This document shows positions 13,122-25,021 of a DNA stretch of 64,000 bases, one piece after another. The first letter of the stretch is position 1. Each line of letters opens with the position of its first letter. Origin of the DNA: Dermatophagoides farinae (Eukaryota > Arthropoda > Arachnida > Sarcoptiformes > Pyroglyphidae); NCBI RefSeq assembly GCF_024713945.1, contig NC_134678.1, forward strand, positions 2,418,001-2,482,000, read 5' to 3'. The notes under the pieces were generated by a model. That model had not been told where the DNA came from. It saw nothing but the letters and a program-made list of their open reading frames with translations, and ran no database searches. The translations under genes and the position numbers were made by a program.

Positions 13122-15204
13122 AAGTTTAATTTGAAAAAAAATTCTACGTGTATCAAAATTAGTTTTTGAGCACTCTTCTCATCATTTTTACTAACTAAAA
13201 AGAAGAAAAAAATAATGGTGGATTTCGTTTTCTGTAAATTGAAAAAAAACTATTATCAATTTGCTCCTAGATTTTTTTTTTCCTTTTTTCTTCTCATTCT
13301 TATTCTTATTTCTCATTTTACATTCGTTTACATTATGATATTTCTTAAAGAAATGCAGTACCATTTATTGTTGTTATATTTCACATATGAATGAAATGGC
13401 AATGTTTTTTTTTCATTTTTTTTCATGAATAGTTTTCTTTCGTTTTTTAAAATGATCAATTTTTTTTTGTAAGATTCTTTTTTTTTTACTCAGAGAAACT
13501 CTAACACAAAAACTCTATTCATTTTATCGGATTGTCAAATTATTTTTTTCTGTGAAAAAAAAAATCTGATTATTGTGTAAATACTTGAAATTTTTTTTTT
13601 TTGAATACTTTTATTCTGAGACCAGAAAATCCAGTTAATATTCATACCCGACAAAAACAACATGGAGAGAAAAATATCAAAGACTTTGCGTCATTGATGA
13701 AATTTCTTTCTGATGACCAGAACTCATGATGGATGGATAAAGTTATTTTTCACACTTGCAATTGCTCTTTTTCTCTCTTGTTTATTAAAGCACAAAATAA
13801 ACACACACACACAGACACATAAACATAGAAAGAATCAATCAATACATTAAGCCAGAAATCTGATTGAATATGGATATTTACCATATTTCATGAACAATGA
13901 ATGAAAATTGAAAAATAATAATCATTTCTTTTGGATACATTTTCTTTTCCAGTTCAATAAACAAACATTTGAGGATTTTGCATTTCAATCACCAAATATG
14001 TTGAAACATATAAATTGAAGTGCTAATTTATGGCAATTTATTATTATTTACATTAATATTTATTTATTTTTTTTTCTCTCTGGAATAAATAAATGAAAAA
14101 AAAGTGCAAATTCATTATTTACGCTTGATGAACTGTCTGTCTGGATCTAATCAGAAGGCTTAATCTCATTTTATTCATAAGAATTTGATGATGATGGTGA
14201 TCATAGTGAATTGAGTAAGTTGAGTGTGTCCATAGAGAAAAAAAATCTTCACTTTTTTTATATTATAAAAACAACAACTTACAAAAATTAACCACCAAAA
14301 CTTGCCATTATCATTAGTGGGATTATTATGATTATGAATTTATTGAATAATTTGATTAACGACACACACACGCACACACATACAGTAATATAATGCATGA
14401 CAAGTTTTTTTCCCATAATAATTATCAAAAGAAGAAAGCAAGAAAAAAAAGCGTAACCACAAATAATAATATAAATGGCTCTAAAACTAACCGTTATAAA
14501 TTGGATTTTACTATCAACGAAAAAAAAAATAAAATAAAGTAAAATAAAATCTCTAGATTAATATATTATATGTGCTTGTTTTTCATGAATTTTGGTTTTT
14601 TTCTGATGAAAATTAATTTCTGTTGATAATAAAGTTATAATCGACCAAATATTTGAGACAATATTACATAGTGTATCGTATATAATGATGAAAATAATAG
14701 AGAAATATACTGCATCCGTGTATATGCATCTACAATAGCAATATATTCTATATGCAATTGATTTTTTTTCTCATTTTCATTTTCATTTAGCGTTTCACGA
14801 ATCTTTTCTTTTCTTCATCATATACATTAGTTAGGCCATTATAATCATCATGTAAAATATTTCCATAAATTATGTTTTTTTTTGCCCACTAAAAATCGAT
14901 TGTATTTGTGCAAGGTGGTGGTATACCTACCAAAATTGGAAGCAATTCATTATGTTTGTTTTTCATATTGTACATAATCAGGATTTTATTCCATCCGAGT
15001 CCAAAATTTCTTTTCTTGAATTTTTTTTCTATGTTTTATACCATAGTTACAATAGTATCCCTTATTGCCATTCAGATACTTATAAAATTGGACATGATCA
15101 TTTATTCATAAAATAATGATTTTATCACGGACATACTGAACCATTATTTTTTTCAGATTTTTATTATTTTATTCAATTTATTATATTAATAGCCATTATT
15201 AAAA

Positions 15205-17324
15205 TTATCCAAGCTGTTTTTCAAAATTATTTAATGCCATATCTTCATCAGTGATAGCCATATTATTTGATGTTATTTTTGATGGCTTAATAGCAGTCAA
15301 TTTTTCTAGACATTTAGCTACAAAACAATCACCCATAACATTAGTAATGGTACGTAAACGTTCACTATTGTTGATGGAAAATAATTATATTTTTTTTGCC
15401 GGAATTCCATTGATTGAAACAATAAACGATAGGAAAAAAAATTATAACTATATAATATGGAGAGAAATGCATATATACTTACAAAATCCAATCGAAAGTT
15501 AACACTAAGATAATAATTTCTTGTGGGTTATCGATGCCTAACACTGATGCAAAGGCCAAATGTGAAACTAATGTCGTACCACCAGCTGGAACACCAGGAA
15601 ATCCCATCGACATAACCAATGAAAAGACGCTTAATGATGATGATGATGATGAATAATGAAAGTGAATGAAATTCGAAATTGAAAAATTTCCGTTCCCCAC
15701 GAAAAAAATGCATGAATAATGATTATGATGATGATCAAGTGTTAATGATTCAATTTACATTATATTTATTCTTACCATAGTATACTCAATGTTAGAAAAT
15801 TTTGTGGCACTTGTTTCACTTGCGAAATAAATACGGCAACCATTGGATAATACATGGAAGATCCATTCATATGGATCGTCATTCCAAGTGGTAAAACCAT
15901 TTTAGATATAATTTTTGGTAATTTCAAATGATTCTCCATACATTCCATTGTAACCGGCAATGCAAGTGCACTTGAACATGATGCAGCTGCAACTAATAAT
16001 GAAGAGAAAACGCCTCGATGTATCCGATATGGATTGTTTCGTGTAATGACAAAATGAATTGTTGGATAAAAGATGAACCAGATGAATAAAAACAAACAAA
16101 TGGCAATCAAATAAAAGTAAAATAATTGGCTGACCATCTTGTTCAATGATTTCATTTTCAAACTCTCGGTAAACATCCAGCAAAACATTCCGATAGGCAT
16201 AATACTGTCATAATTAAATGAATTCAAAAAATTTGTTTTTATGAAAAAAAATTTAATACAATGCAATACATACCGTATCATAATATCGAGCAAACATTTT
16301 ACAACCACATCTAATTCATTTAATAATGCTCGTATATTTTCAGTTTTATATGATGGAAGTTTTGACAGGATAAAACCCAACGAAATAGACAAGACACAAA
16401 TTCCCAACATATTTGGATCAAATGAATATAGAGTTTTTATCTTGTTTTTTGGCACAAAATTTGGGTCATTGATTTCACTGAAATTTTGTGGCCAAATAAA
16501 TTCCGTTTGTTCATATGATTTCATAAAGAATGGTGTCAATGGATTATCGGGGAAGATATTTCTAAATTTATTTTTCAAGAAATCAAATAAAAAAAATTTA
16601 AATCGATTAATCATTTCAAATTTGAGCACAATACCTACAGTATAATGTTATAAACAGAATCCATCTGATAATGGCTTTTTCGAAATTTTTCCTGTTTCTG
16701 TTTGATAGGATCATAGTTTGTATTATTCAATGTTTCCAATAATGATTCAGTTTCAATGGTTGATGATCCTGGTTCCAATATACTGACCGCTGTTATGCCA
16801 AGAATTGCAGTGAATATTGAAAATGAAATAAAAAATAAAAATGACATGGCAGTCACTTTTTGAAGATCATATTTTGTTCCTGGCCTTTGTTGAAAATCGT
16901 TTGATTCATTGTTGTCGATTTTGTCACAGAAAAAACCTAATACAAATATAATTCAAATCAGTTATATTAGTGATTGGAAAATCATAAATCAAAAAAAAAA
17001 AAAAAAAAAAACTAACTTGTTGTTAATGATGTAATTAGTACTGGCGCCAACAATAGTTGAAATGATCGTAAAAATATTAATCCCGGTAGCTCAAGATAAC
17101 GTATCTTTTGCTTATCAATAGAATGTTCATCTGGCCAAACATGATTTCTGAATACGAATCCTAAACTAAGACCAAATATGATTGCGATTATGGTTGTCAA
17201 CGAATGTTTATTTGTTCGTATCAATTCCTAACAATAATGATTACAATTGATTAATAGTTATAATTTTTTGATTGAAAATTAAAATATTGAAAAGAATATT
17301 TACTCTTAATTTTGTTCCAAACAT
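15205..17324 (-). CDS. Divergent SLC1/EAAT-family amino-acid transporter
   Basis: Sodium:dicarboxylate symporter family, multi-pass membrane protein; the family moves glutamate/aspartate or neutral amino acids using Na+ gradients. Exons are 17304-17324, 17017-17227, 16639-16936, 16274-16561, 15776-16204, 15483-15629 and 15205-15364. All junctions have GT-AG signals and consistent phase, giving 517 residues and ending CAG CTT GGA TAA. AATAAA signals lie at about 15168-15182. Family landmarks are NIFPDNP after the large loop, an HP1-like stretch (SCSSALALPVTMEC, about 348-361), TM7-like GMTIHMNGSSMYYPM (about 380-394), HP2-like SMGFPGVPAGGT (about 423-434), and TM8 DWIFERLRTITNVMGD (462-477). 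TM8 keeps Arg469, Thr470, Asn473 and Asp477. The usual NMDGT is HMNGS, and the Asp that binds the substrate amino group is Glu466. The gene looks intact, so changed substrate or ion coupling is more likely than decay. Confidence 0.87.
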
Positions 17325-19869
17325 TTTTGTTTTTTTTATAAGAATTCTTATTATCGCAGATGGATGAGTATTATTTGTTTTTTAATTTTAATTTTAGAAT
17401 CCGCGAAACAAATTAAGAAATCGGCTGATTTCTTCTCTTATGATGATTGAGCCAACATTATTAATGATGATTTAATCACATTCCATAATCTGGCATGGTT
17501 TGATTGTTGATTGATTGATATATCACATGTATCAATTGATTGCTTGCAAAAAAAATGAATAGCTTTTTATCAAGCCTGATGGATGATGTGAAATACTTCA
17601 GTTATTTGATCCATTCGATTGATAAGTTATACGAATGTTTACATTAATAGACAATTCCTATCTTCATATATTTCAATCATCATTTATATATCATGACAGC
17701 AATTTTCAATTCAATTTCATCGACTTTTTTTTCATCGCTCATCAATACTTCTGATTTTGTTAATAATTTGCCGAAAATGTCGGATTTTTTTTGCAGACAA
17801 AATTATTGGTACTAATCAACACAAGAACAAAACTTGATCGTTTTAATCATATCTAGGTCAAACTTTATTTTGGCGGTAATCAACATTTTACTACGATTTG
17901 TCCATCTATTATTTGTCAATTTGATGATGATGATAATAATAACAAAATGAAAGGGATTTCATATAATACGTTCTTTAGTTAATTTGTAACTAATAAATTC
18001 AAATAATCATGTTAAAACATCTTTATGTTGGTGGATTTTTAAATCATAAATTCTTTGAAATTCTAGTCATCTTTTCATTGTCAACCGACTGATCATTCCG
18101 ATTGCTGTTTCATTGGACTGAGGGGAAATTTTTTTTATTTTTTTCCTCACTGATTTGAGACTAATTGAGCATGATTTGATTTTCTCTGACTTTTGTAATT
18201 ATCACGAGAATTTCATTGTTTTTTTTTTTTTGGTTATTGATCAACACGAGATACTCTAGTGGACACTCTACTTACGAACAAAATTCGTTCCATAAGAATG
18301 TAATGTACAGAGGAAGCGCTTCTATTCCCACTGTACCCATTGTTTCATATAATCATACACTTACGATAATGAGACCGAACTAATCGTATTATATAATCGA
18401 ATAAAATAAAGCGTTAAAATATTAGGCAAATGATACACTAATTTCATCTATATCATTGTACACCATGTTTGTTTCAACATTGTTGTCTGGTTTTGAATTC
18501 CAATTAAGGTTAATTAAAATTCTGTATGAGAATCATGGAACAATCATTTTTCCACGCTGAAGATGATAATGATGAAGGTTGGTGTTTTGATCCTTGAATG
18601 CTGAACAATAATAATTATGATGATGAGAAAATGAAATGATGATCATCATCATCATTAATATATTATTTTCATTCATTTTTATGCACTTGAATTAAAAACC
18701 ATATGATGATCAGATGAAAGCAAGTAAAAATTTTAAACTATTCTTTCTTAGAGATATTTGTTGAAATTTTTATCCCGTCTCTTGAAATCATACAAATAAT
18801 CAATCTAGAATCTAGAATCTAGATGTATTTGGTTTTTTCAATCTTGTTTACAATTTCAATTGTTTTCATAAATGTAATGACAATCATAACGAAAAAAATG
18901 ATGATAATAATCATTTATCAGTTTCCAATAATAATAATAATAACGACAATAACAATAATTTCCGTAACATTAGACATGAAGAAAAAGTTTGTGGTTTTTT
19001 TCCAGACAATTTTCCATTATAAAAATGAAAATGAAAAAAAAAAAATTTTTTTTTTTTGTTATTGAAAAATCAAATGTCAGCTCAAGCTGTAAATCTATTG
19101 ATATTGCTATTGTTACTGGAATTTGTTTGAATCAATTTATATAACATTATTATATTAGTATTATACGTCTTTGGAACACATGAATTCATGTATATATTTG
19201 AATTAAATCACACACACACACACACACATACAAATAATGTGAAAGAAAAAAAAATTGTGAAATACAAAATTGAATTTTTTTTTCTGATTTCTCGTGTATA
19301 GAAGAATTGGACAGAATGTCGATTCGATTCTATTCAAAGTGAATATTGATCAAACTGAGTCGATCACCAAATCGATCAACCACCAACCGCCAATTCCATA
19401 ATAATATTCTATAATATTAATAATAATCATCATCATTGAATCCTTGAATAATATTACCAAATTTTTTATTATTATTATCGTCGTTTATTTTCATGTGTTT
19501 TCATTGTATATAAATGTGTGTGTGTGTGTGTTCGTGTGTATTCATGTTTCACGAATGTTTTTTTTTTGTCGATAAACGAAAAAAAAAAAATTTATTTTGT
19601 AATATAAACCATATATATTTGGTAATAATATATTTTGTGGAAATAAAATGGTTAAAAAAAAAAAATCTTTTCTTGTTCCAAACACATCATCGTAAAACGA
19701 TATTTGTAGTTGGAGATTTATTAGTTTTTTTTCTGATGAAATACGAAAATAATAATAATTTAATTTAATTATTATACATATAAAAAACAGATTCACATCA
19801 GATTTGAATACAATGACAAAATATATTGTTCAATAGAATCAAAATTTTTCCTTACTAAAATCATACATT
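17325..19869. other. Intergenic, upstream of the transporter and downstream of RPF2
   Basis: AT-rich sequence with poly-T/poly-A tracts and GAT/ATC runs. It presumably carries the transporter's promoter at its left end and the RPF2 3' UTR at its right end. I see no coding exon or RNA gene. Confidence 0.5.
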
Positions 19870-20790
19870 CTATTGATCAATGATCTTTTTCACTTTGAAT
19901 GCACCACCTTTTCTCAATTGTAATTTGCTATAATCTTGTTGTTCCATATGTATACGTCCTAATGTTGTACCAAAAGCATCAACGGATATATTTTTCTCTT
20001 CAGGTTTTCTCTTTTGGCCTTGTTGTCGTAATACAGCATCTGGTTGTTTCAATGCCTTTTTGAACAAATCATCATGTGCAAATTGATTTCGTCGTAATGT
20101 GAAATCCACTCGTGGTCCAATCTCTTCCAATTCGACACGAGGTAAACGTGAACCAGATTTTTTCAATAATATTCTATAAGAACGCATACAAATTATACCA
20201 TCAATTTCGATGAAATGAATTACATGTTCTAAACCATGAAGATTTATCTGTTCCACATTTGGGCCAATGAAGAAATCTAATAATAATGATTTTAATCGTT
20301 GATGATTGGGCATTGTTTCGAACATTTGACCACTGAATAAAATTATTGGTTTAGTGCCCAAAGTGATTTTTGGTTTCTGAAACTCAGACAATGAAAGGTA
20401 ATTATTGAATTCAAATTCAGCCATATCAAGAACATTTCCATCATAGGTACGTCCAATTACAATATTATTTGGTCGTTTTTTCGAATTCGATACATATGCA
20501 AAAAGTGCACTATCATTTTTTTTGGCCACAAATTCCAATGATGAAACATCGTTAAATGGCTGCCAGGATTCTTTGCGATTCAGAAACACTGCATTTGGTT
20601 TTTTTATTGCATAAAAATCTTTTAGCATTTGAACACCTTTTTGATTGGCAGTTGAACAGCGACACAGTACAGCACGTTTGACATCTTCAATCAATTGTGG
20701 TTCACGTTTTTCGAGAATTCGTTTACCACGACGTGTTTTAGGTTTTTGAATTTTTTTTATTAAATTTTGATCAGCAATAGTTTTAGCCAT
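19870..20790 (-). CDS. RPF2: Ribosome production factor 2 (Brix domain)
   Basis: Nucleolar assembly factor. Rpf2, with Rrs1, helps incorporate the 5S RNP (5S rRNA, uL18, uL5) into the pre-60S subunit. The single-exon reading frame codes for 306 residues, the usual size for animal RPF2. The basic N-terminus (KPKTRRGKRILEKREPQ) leads into the Brix domain at roughly residues 30-230, with typical phrases NNIVIGRTYDGNVLDMAEF, KPIILFSGQMFE and GLEHVIHFIEIDG. A basic tail follows. The frame stays open for 56 codons upstream, but the ATG at 20788-20790 begins the family's conserved N-terminus and matches its length. The gene lies about 530 bp from the LTR element, in the same orientation. Confidence 0.95.
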   Translation of the reverse strand: MAKTIADQNLIKKIQKPKTRRGKRILEKREPQLIEDVKRAVLCRCSTANQKGVQMLKDFYAIKKPNAVFLNRKESWQPFNDVSSLEFVAKKNDSALFAYVSNSKKRPNNIVIGRTYDGNVLDMAEFEFNNYLSLSEFQKPKITLGTKPIILFSGQMFETMPNHQRLKSLLLDFFIGPNVEQINLHGLEHVIHFIEIDGIICMRSYRILLKKSGSRLPRVELEEIGPRVDFTLRRNQFAHDDLFKKALKQPDAVLRQQGQKRKPEEKNISVDAFGTTLGRIHMEQQDYSKLQLRKGGAFKVKKIIDQ

Positions 20791-21313
20791 TTGAAATTTT
20801 TTAAACAAAACCACAAACAATATCAAAAACAGTTTACGATTTTGAATGAGCAAGTAAAACACGTGTTTCACTTTTGAATGATCACGCCATCTAGTAATGA
20901 ATCGTGAAAATGTTACACATTTAAATTTTTTTTTTTTATAATTTAAGATTTTATACATACAAAAACAAAAACAAAAAAAAACAAATAATAAATAAACAGC
21001 AAAATCGCATTAAAATATTCTTGTTTACCAAGTTTTTGTTTTTTTTTGTCAAAAATTATTTTCTTTATTCTCATCATTCTGTTCATTTTGAATAATGTCT
21101 CAATGTATGTTTGTATTAGAACGAAAAAAAAATTGAATGCAGTATTTTATTGGTCTTGAAGGTATATTATAGCAGTAGTTTATATGAAATGATTTTGCAT
21201 AATTTATCAGTTTTTACGAATCACTTTTTTTTGTTTTTTTTTTTGCTAAATGATAGAAAAGCAAAATGTTCCTTGTTTTTTATATTCAAACAAGAAGAAA
21301 AAAAATGAAAAAG
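20791..21313. other. RPF2 upstream region
   Basis: AT-rich, no exon seen. A GCCATCTAG motif lies near 20886-20894, about 100 bp upstream of the RPF2 ATG. It resembles motifs near other starts in this window. Promoter role is inference. Confidence 0.35.
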
Positions 21314-21318
21314 CTGCT

Positions 21319-21563
21319 AGACAAAAAATTTCACACCACTATGGTTCGTTTTTCAAAACTTTGATAATTTATTTATTTATTAAACGACCTCAATCATCAT
21401 GACACAATATACAAGATGAAAACTAAAGCATGTTCTGTCGCACGTCGACTTAACCCCTTGTTTTTATAAGATGTCTGCACAAATTGTGCTCATGTCGATC
21501 ATGACTATTGTTGAGCCTTTTCTGCTCATGTATGATTTTTGACTCAGCGTCACTTTCTGTCCA
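21319..21563 (-). repeat. 3' LTR of the BEL/Pao-type element
   Basis: 245 bp, beginning TGGACAG and ending TTTTTTGTCT on the minus strand. It contains a TATAAAA motif (plus-strand ttttata, about 21462-21468) and overlapping AATAAA poly(A) signals (plus-strand tttatt repeats near 21366-21382). It matches the 5' LTR base for base as far as I can read. Confidence 0.93.
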
Positions 21564-24500
21564 TTCCTCCCCTCTCCAATAGTTTACTTCGATCCGATCG
21601 TTCAGCAGAATAATTACCAAGGAATTCGTTCAATGATTTGTAAACAATAAGATATTTTCCAACGTAAATAAAATTATTTTCATAAATTCGGTTATCATCG
21701 TAAAATCTTGATAAATTTTTCAAATCGTAGTTCAAAAATTTTTGTTGAATTAATTTAATTAAAATCAATAATTTATCTCGATACGGATCAATAAGTCTCA
21801 TCCAATTATTCAGTTGTCGGTCAATTAATTCAACCCATACGTCGTAATACCATTTCCAAATGAGATCAATATTCGATAAGTCATAATTTAAGAACAATAA
21901 AAATAAACCAGTGATTAAGATCAATACATTTGTTTTGATAACAGTAAAAACTTCGTTAATTTCGAATCGATGAAGCTTCGGCGATATTATTTGATCAGAA
22001 ACATTACTTGCAATACCAATTTCATTATCGTTCACGTTGATAGACATCCATACATTAAAATGATCGGTAAATTGTTTAAAAAAGAAACGATAGAACGTGA
22101 ATGATTTCGATACAATGGATTCGTATTTAGAAGAGAAAAATTCCTTTGATGTTTGTTTGATGAATGATTCATTAGCATTAAATTTCGATATGGATATTCG
22201 TAGATGGTCATTATTACATCGTCGATTTAAATCGTAATCAGATTTCGGTGAACGCACAAATACTTCGATAAATTTTGATTGACATAGACGCTTCATCATT
22301 TGCTGGCTACTTTCGTGATTTACTCGTTGAACAATATTCGTATTGATTGTTTTTGCAGCTACATAATTAGAATCGATATTTTCTTCTACAATTGACGGGG
22401 AATTGGTTGAACATCGTCGATTATCCACATTATTTCGATCATCTTCGTTGGTACAATAAGTTGTCACAGATTTGTTCGTTGTTGGTTTCATGTCGTCATC
22501 AATATCGTGGTCATGTACATTTACCGTTACGTGGCTTTGAGGAATCGATAATACCACATCAGACATTGTAGATGAGCCAAATACAATCCATCCGAGCGTG
22601 GTTTTCTTTGCGATAATTTCGTCTGATAGACGCTTTTCATGTTCCAATTGAATTCGGTTGATATTATCAAGCCCTACCAAGATATCAACTGCCACTGGCT
22701 CGTCATAATAATCAATACCAACATTACGGAGTTTTTCTTGCTCATCAATCGGAATACCACCAAATTGCAACTTTCTCAACTTATCGTTTACCCGGAAACA
22801 TAAATCTTCTTCGTATCCGTTCCAAGTCGGTAATTTTAACATTGCACATTTGTCACTTGATGTTGATGTTTCATCATATAACGTCTTCACCCGAATCGGT
22901 TCTACCTTGACCACGTCCAAATTCAATTGTTCAACCAGACGATTCGATATAAACGAAATTCCAGCACCGCCATCAAATAATATTCGTACCTTTTTACCGT
23001 TGATCATGGTCGTCATTGTTTTGTGGATACTTCCTTCGTTCGTTGTAAGCAATGCCGTTGTTTCATTTGTCGATGATTCAATTCGATTCGATGATGTCTG
23101 TGGATCGTCATTCGTAGATTTTGTTTCTCGTGAACCAGATGATTTCGATGATTGTTTATAATCTTGGCATAAAAATGTTAAATGATTTCTGCCACATGTT
23201 GTACATCGCAATTTCTTGTTACATTCACGACTTTGATGATTAGATTCACCACATCTGAAGCATAGTCGATATTCAATAACAGCTTCTTTACGTTGTTCGA
23301 CATTCAATACACAATCATCTGTACGATGATCACCATCTCGAAACATACATGTGGATTTCGATGTTGCAGCCATAACATTACTTCTCATTCTACCGCTCGT
23401 GGCGTTCGATACTCGTGTTTGATTCGTGGATGCAATATCGTCTGGATCGATTTGCGATCCAATCGTACGTTCTCGATTCCAGCCATGTTTGAGATAGTTC
23501 TCAATTTGAGCCAACGTCACTTCTTCATCATCGCCAATATTCGTAAAATGGATTCGATCGATTTTCGCCATGATTGGACTTATCAAACTGAATTCTTCGG
23601 CTTCCAATCCTGTAGTTTTGAGCGTGTTTCGAATCAATATCACTGTTTCGGTCATGCTTTCCCATTCTCGTTCGGATGGGCGTAATGGAAGCTTCGATGT
23701 TGATCGGATACGTGCTTTCAAAGCTGGAATGATTCGGCTTCGACCACCGTAATGCTTGTCCAACGTAACTAATACTTCATTCATATCCGGATTAAATTGA
23801 TCTACACGGTCCAGTATGTATCGATGCTTGTCGGGCAGTAGATCCCGTATTTCCATCATTTTATTCAAGTTTCCTCGAATCTGTGGATTATCAATCAGGT
23901 AATGTTTGATCATTTGCCGAAAAACTGGATATCCAATTGGATCACCGTCATAATGTTTTAGACGTTTAGCTTCGATTTTTGGACCACCAGAACGTGAATA
24001 ATAATTACTGTAATCCCACCAATATTGTTGATATGGATTATAATAAGTCGTACCTGTTTGAGTCGTGTCGTTTGCTTCTTGTCGACCGTTGTTCATATCG
24101 TGATGACTCGTGGATTGTTCCTCGTTTCGTGTATCATTGAGTTGTTCATCACGTGGTATCGAATCATCTGTTGTATCATCTTTGTTGTTACCGCTAGACG
24201 TCGCTCCTTGTTGCTTTGTTGTCGAACTGGATGATGATGTTGATTCGTTGTTTGCATCTTTAGTTGTCAATCTTTCAAATTGTCGTTCCATTTCAATCAA
24301 CGAATCTTCAATACTTGGATTATCACTAGCCATCATTCTCATATCGTCGAGCTTTCGATTGATTAAATTTTTATCGTATTCTGTGGCTTCGTGACGTTCT
24401 AGGCGTTCCAATCCTTTTCGTAATATCGTGATGGTGTTACCGATTCTTGCCAATTTATCAATCGTATGCTTCCAATTGTCGAAATTCGTTTCTTCGTCCT

Positions 24501-24702
24501 TGGTCAATGATCCCTTTTCGATGATGACGTTGCTTAACCGATAATACTGATTTTTCAGCTGCTTAATTTCCTGTGGATTGATTTCGTCGCCTAATCCGAT
24601 CATCATCGTGTTGTTCGCGATATGTATTTCGTTACATACTTTTTTGACTTCCGTGCGTAATTCATCATCAGTCATTGCTGTTATCGTGTGTTTTGAAACC
24701 AT
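21550..24702 (-). CDS. Gag-protease frame of the BEL/Pao-type element (fossil element part)
   Basis: One long frame of 1,050 codons inside the LTR element. In order: a charged, Ser/Thr/Asn-rich N-terminal part; a DUF1759-like gag core around residues 245-350 (begins KRLKHYDGDPIGYPVF); two Cys/His knuckles (CFRCGESNHQSREC, then CTTCGRNHLTFLC) around residues 480-515; and a DUF1758-like retropepsin region (VRILFDGGAGISFIS) around residues 575-730. The C-terminal third has no domain I recognise and includes hydrophobic stretches. Family assignment rests on domain order and wording, from memory of BEL/Pao proteins. Confidence 0.85.
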   Translation of the reverse strand: MVSKHTITAMTDDELRTEVKKVCNEIHIANNTMMIGLGDEINPQEIKQLKNQYYRLSNVIIEKGSLTKDEETNFDNWKHTIDKLARIGNTITILRKGLERLERHEATEYDKNLINRKLDDMRMMASDNPSIEDSLIEMERQFERLTTKDANNESTSSSSSTTKQQGATSSGNNKDDTTDDSIPRDEQLNDTRNEEQSTSHHDMNNGRQEANDTTQTGTTYYNPYQQYWWDYSNYYSRSGGPKIEAKRLKHYDGDPIGYPVFRQMIKHYLIDNPQIRGNLNKMMEIRDLLPDKHRYILDRVDQFNPDMNEVLVTLDKHYGGRSRIIPALKARIRSTSKLPLRPSEREWESMTETVILIRNTLKTTGLEAEEFSLISPIMAKIDRIHFTNIGDDEEVTLAQIENYLKHGWNRERTIGSQIDPDDIASTNQTRVSNATSGRMRSNVMAATSKSTCMFRDGDHRTDDCVLNVEQRKEAVIEYRLCFRCGESNHQSRECNKKLRCTTCGRNHLTFLCQDYKQSSKSSGSRETKSTNDDPQTSSNRIESSTNETTALLTTNEGSIHKTMTTMINGKKVRILFDGGAGISFISNRLVEQLNLDVVKVEPIRVKTLYDETSTSSDKCAMLKLPTWNGYEEDLCFRVNDKLRKLQFGGIPIDEQEKLRNVGIDYYDEPVAVDILVGLDNINRIQLEHEKRLSDEIIAKKTTLGWIVFGSSTMSDVVLSIPQSHVTVNVHDHDIDDDMKPTTNKSVTTYCTNEDDRNNVDNRRCSTNSPSIVEENIDSNYVAAKTINTNIVQRVNHESSQQMMKRLCQSKFIEVFVRSPKSDYDLNRRCNNDHLRISISKFNANESFIKQTSKEFFSSKYESIVSKSFTFYRFFFKQFTDHFNVWMSINVNDNEIGIASNVSDQIISPKLHRFEINEVFTVIKTNVLILITGLFLLFLNYDLSNIDLIWKWYYDVWVELIDRQLNNWMRLIDPYRDKLLILIKLIQQKFLNYDLKNLSRFYDDNRIYENNFIYVGKYLIVYKSLNEFLGNYSAERSDRSKLLERGGMDRK
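21564..21577 (-). other. Polypurine tract of the LTR element
   Basis: On the minus strand this reads GGAGAGGGGAGGAA, directly abutting the TGG that opens the 3' LTR. Position and composition are those of the plus-strand primer of LTR retroelements. Confidence 0.85.
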
Positions 24703-25021
24703 CGTGAATCGTATTTCGTCCGTGTTTGATCAATCGTAATCGTGAATCGTAAATCGTAAGTCGTACCTCGTACGCTGTCGTGAACGTGAATCGTAGACCA
24801 AACCTCGTACGTCGTCGTGAATCGTGAATCGTAAATCGTAAACGTGAACCGTACCTCGTATTAATCGTGGTTTCCGTAATACGTGATTGAATCGTTCCTT
24901 ACATCCGTGAATCGTCGTCGTAGCATTCGTAATCGTGGCGTGATCGTGAAATTCGTAACGTAAACATCAGAAATTATTCGGTAGCTTTCGTCGTTGACAT
25001 ATTTGGTGCTGATAACGAAAT
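24703..25021 (-). other. Leader of the LTR element, built of degenerate short repeats
   Basis: Between the 5' LTR and the gag start. It contains many degenerate copies of a unit close to CGTGAATCGTAAATCGTA (as read on the plus strand), with CGTACCTCGTA variants. GC content is above that of the surrounding DNA. I could not identify the tRNA matching the primer-binding site next to the LTR. Confidence 0.7.

Larger units (their letters stand above)
5333..15204. other. About 10 kb without a supportable gene
   Basis: The open frames here are short and made of homopolymers or simple repeats (Phe/Ile/Lys/Asn-rich), with no domain and no splice-consistent continuation. Visible content is GT runs at 6173-6193, 6955-6979 and 13090-13120, an AC run at 8041-8063, several GAT/ATC runs, a long poly-A near 10005-10030 and an 18-bp palindrome at 8273-8290. 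The part nearest 5.3 kb should include the receptor promoter and 5' UTR, but I cannot place them. Confidence 0.55.

Noticed and set aside
22850-24394. Several plus-strand open frames inside the LTR element
   Set aside because: They are antisense shadows of the gag-protease frame and have no independent domains.
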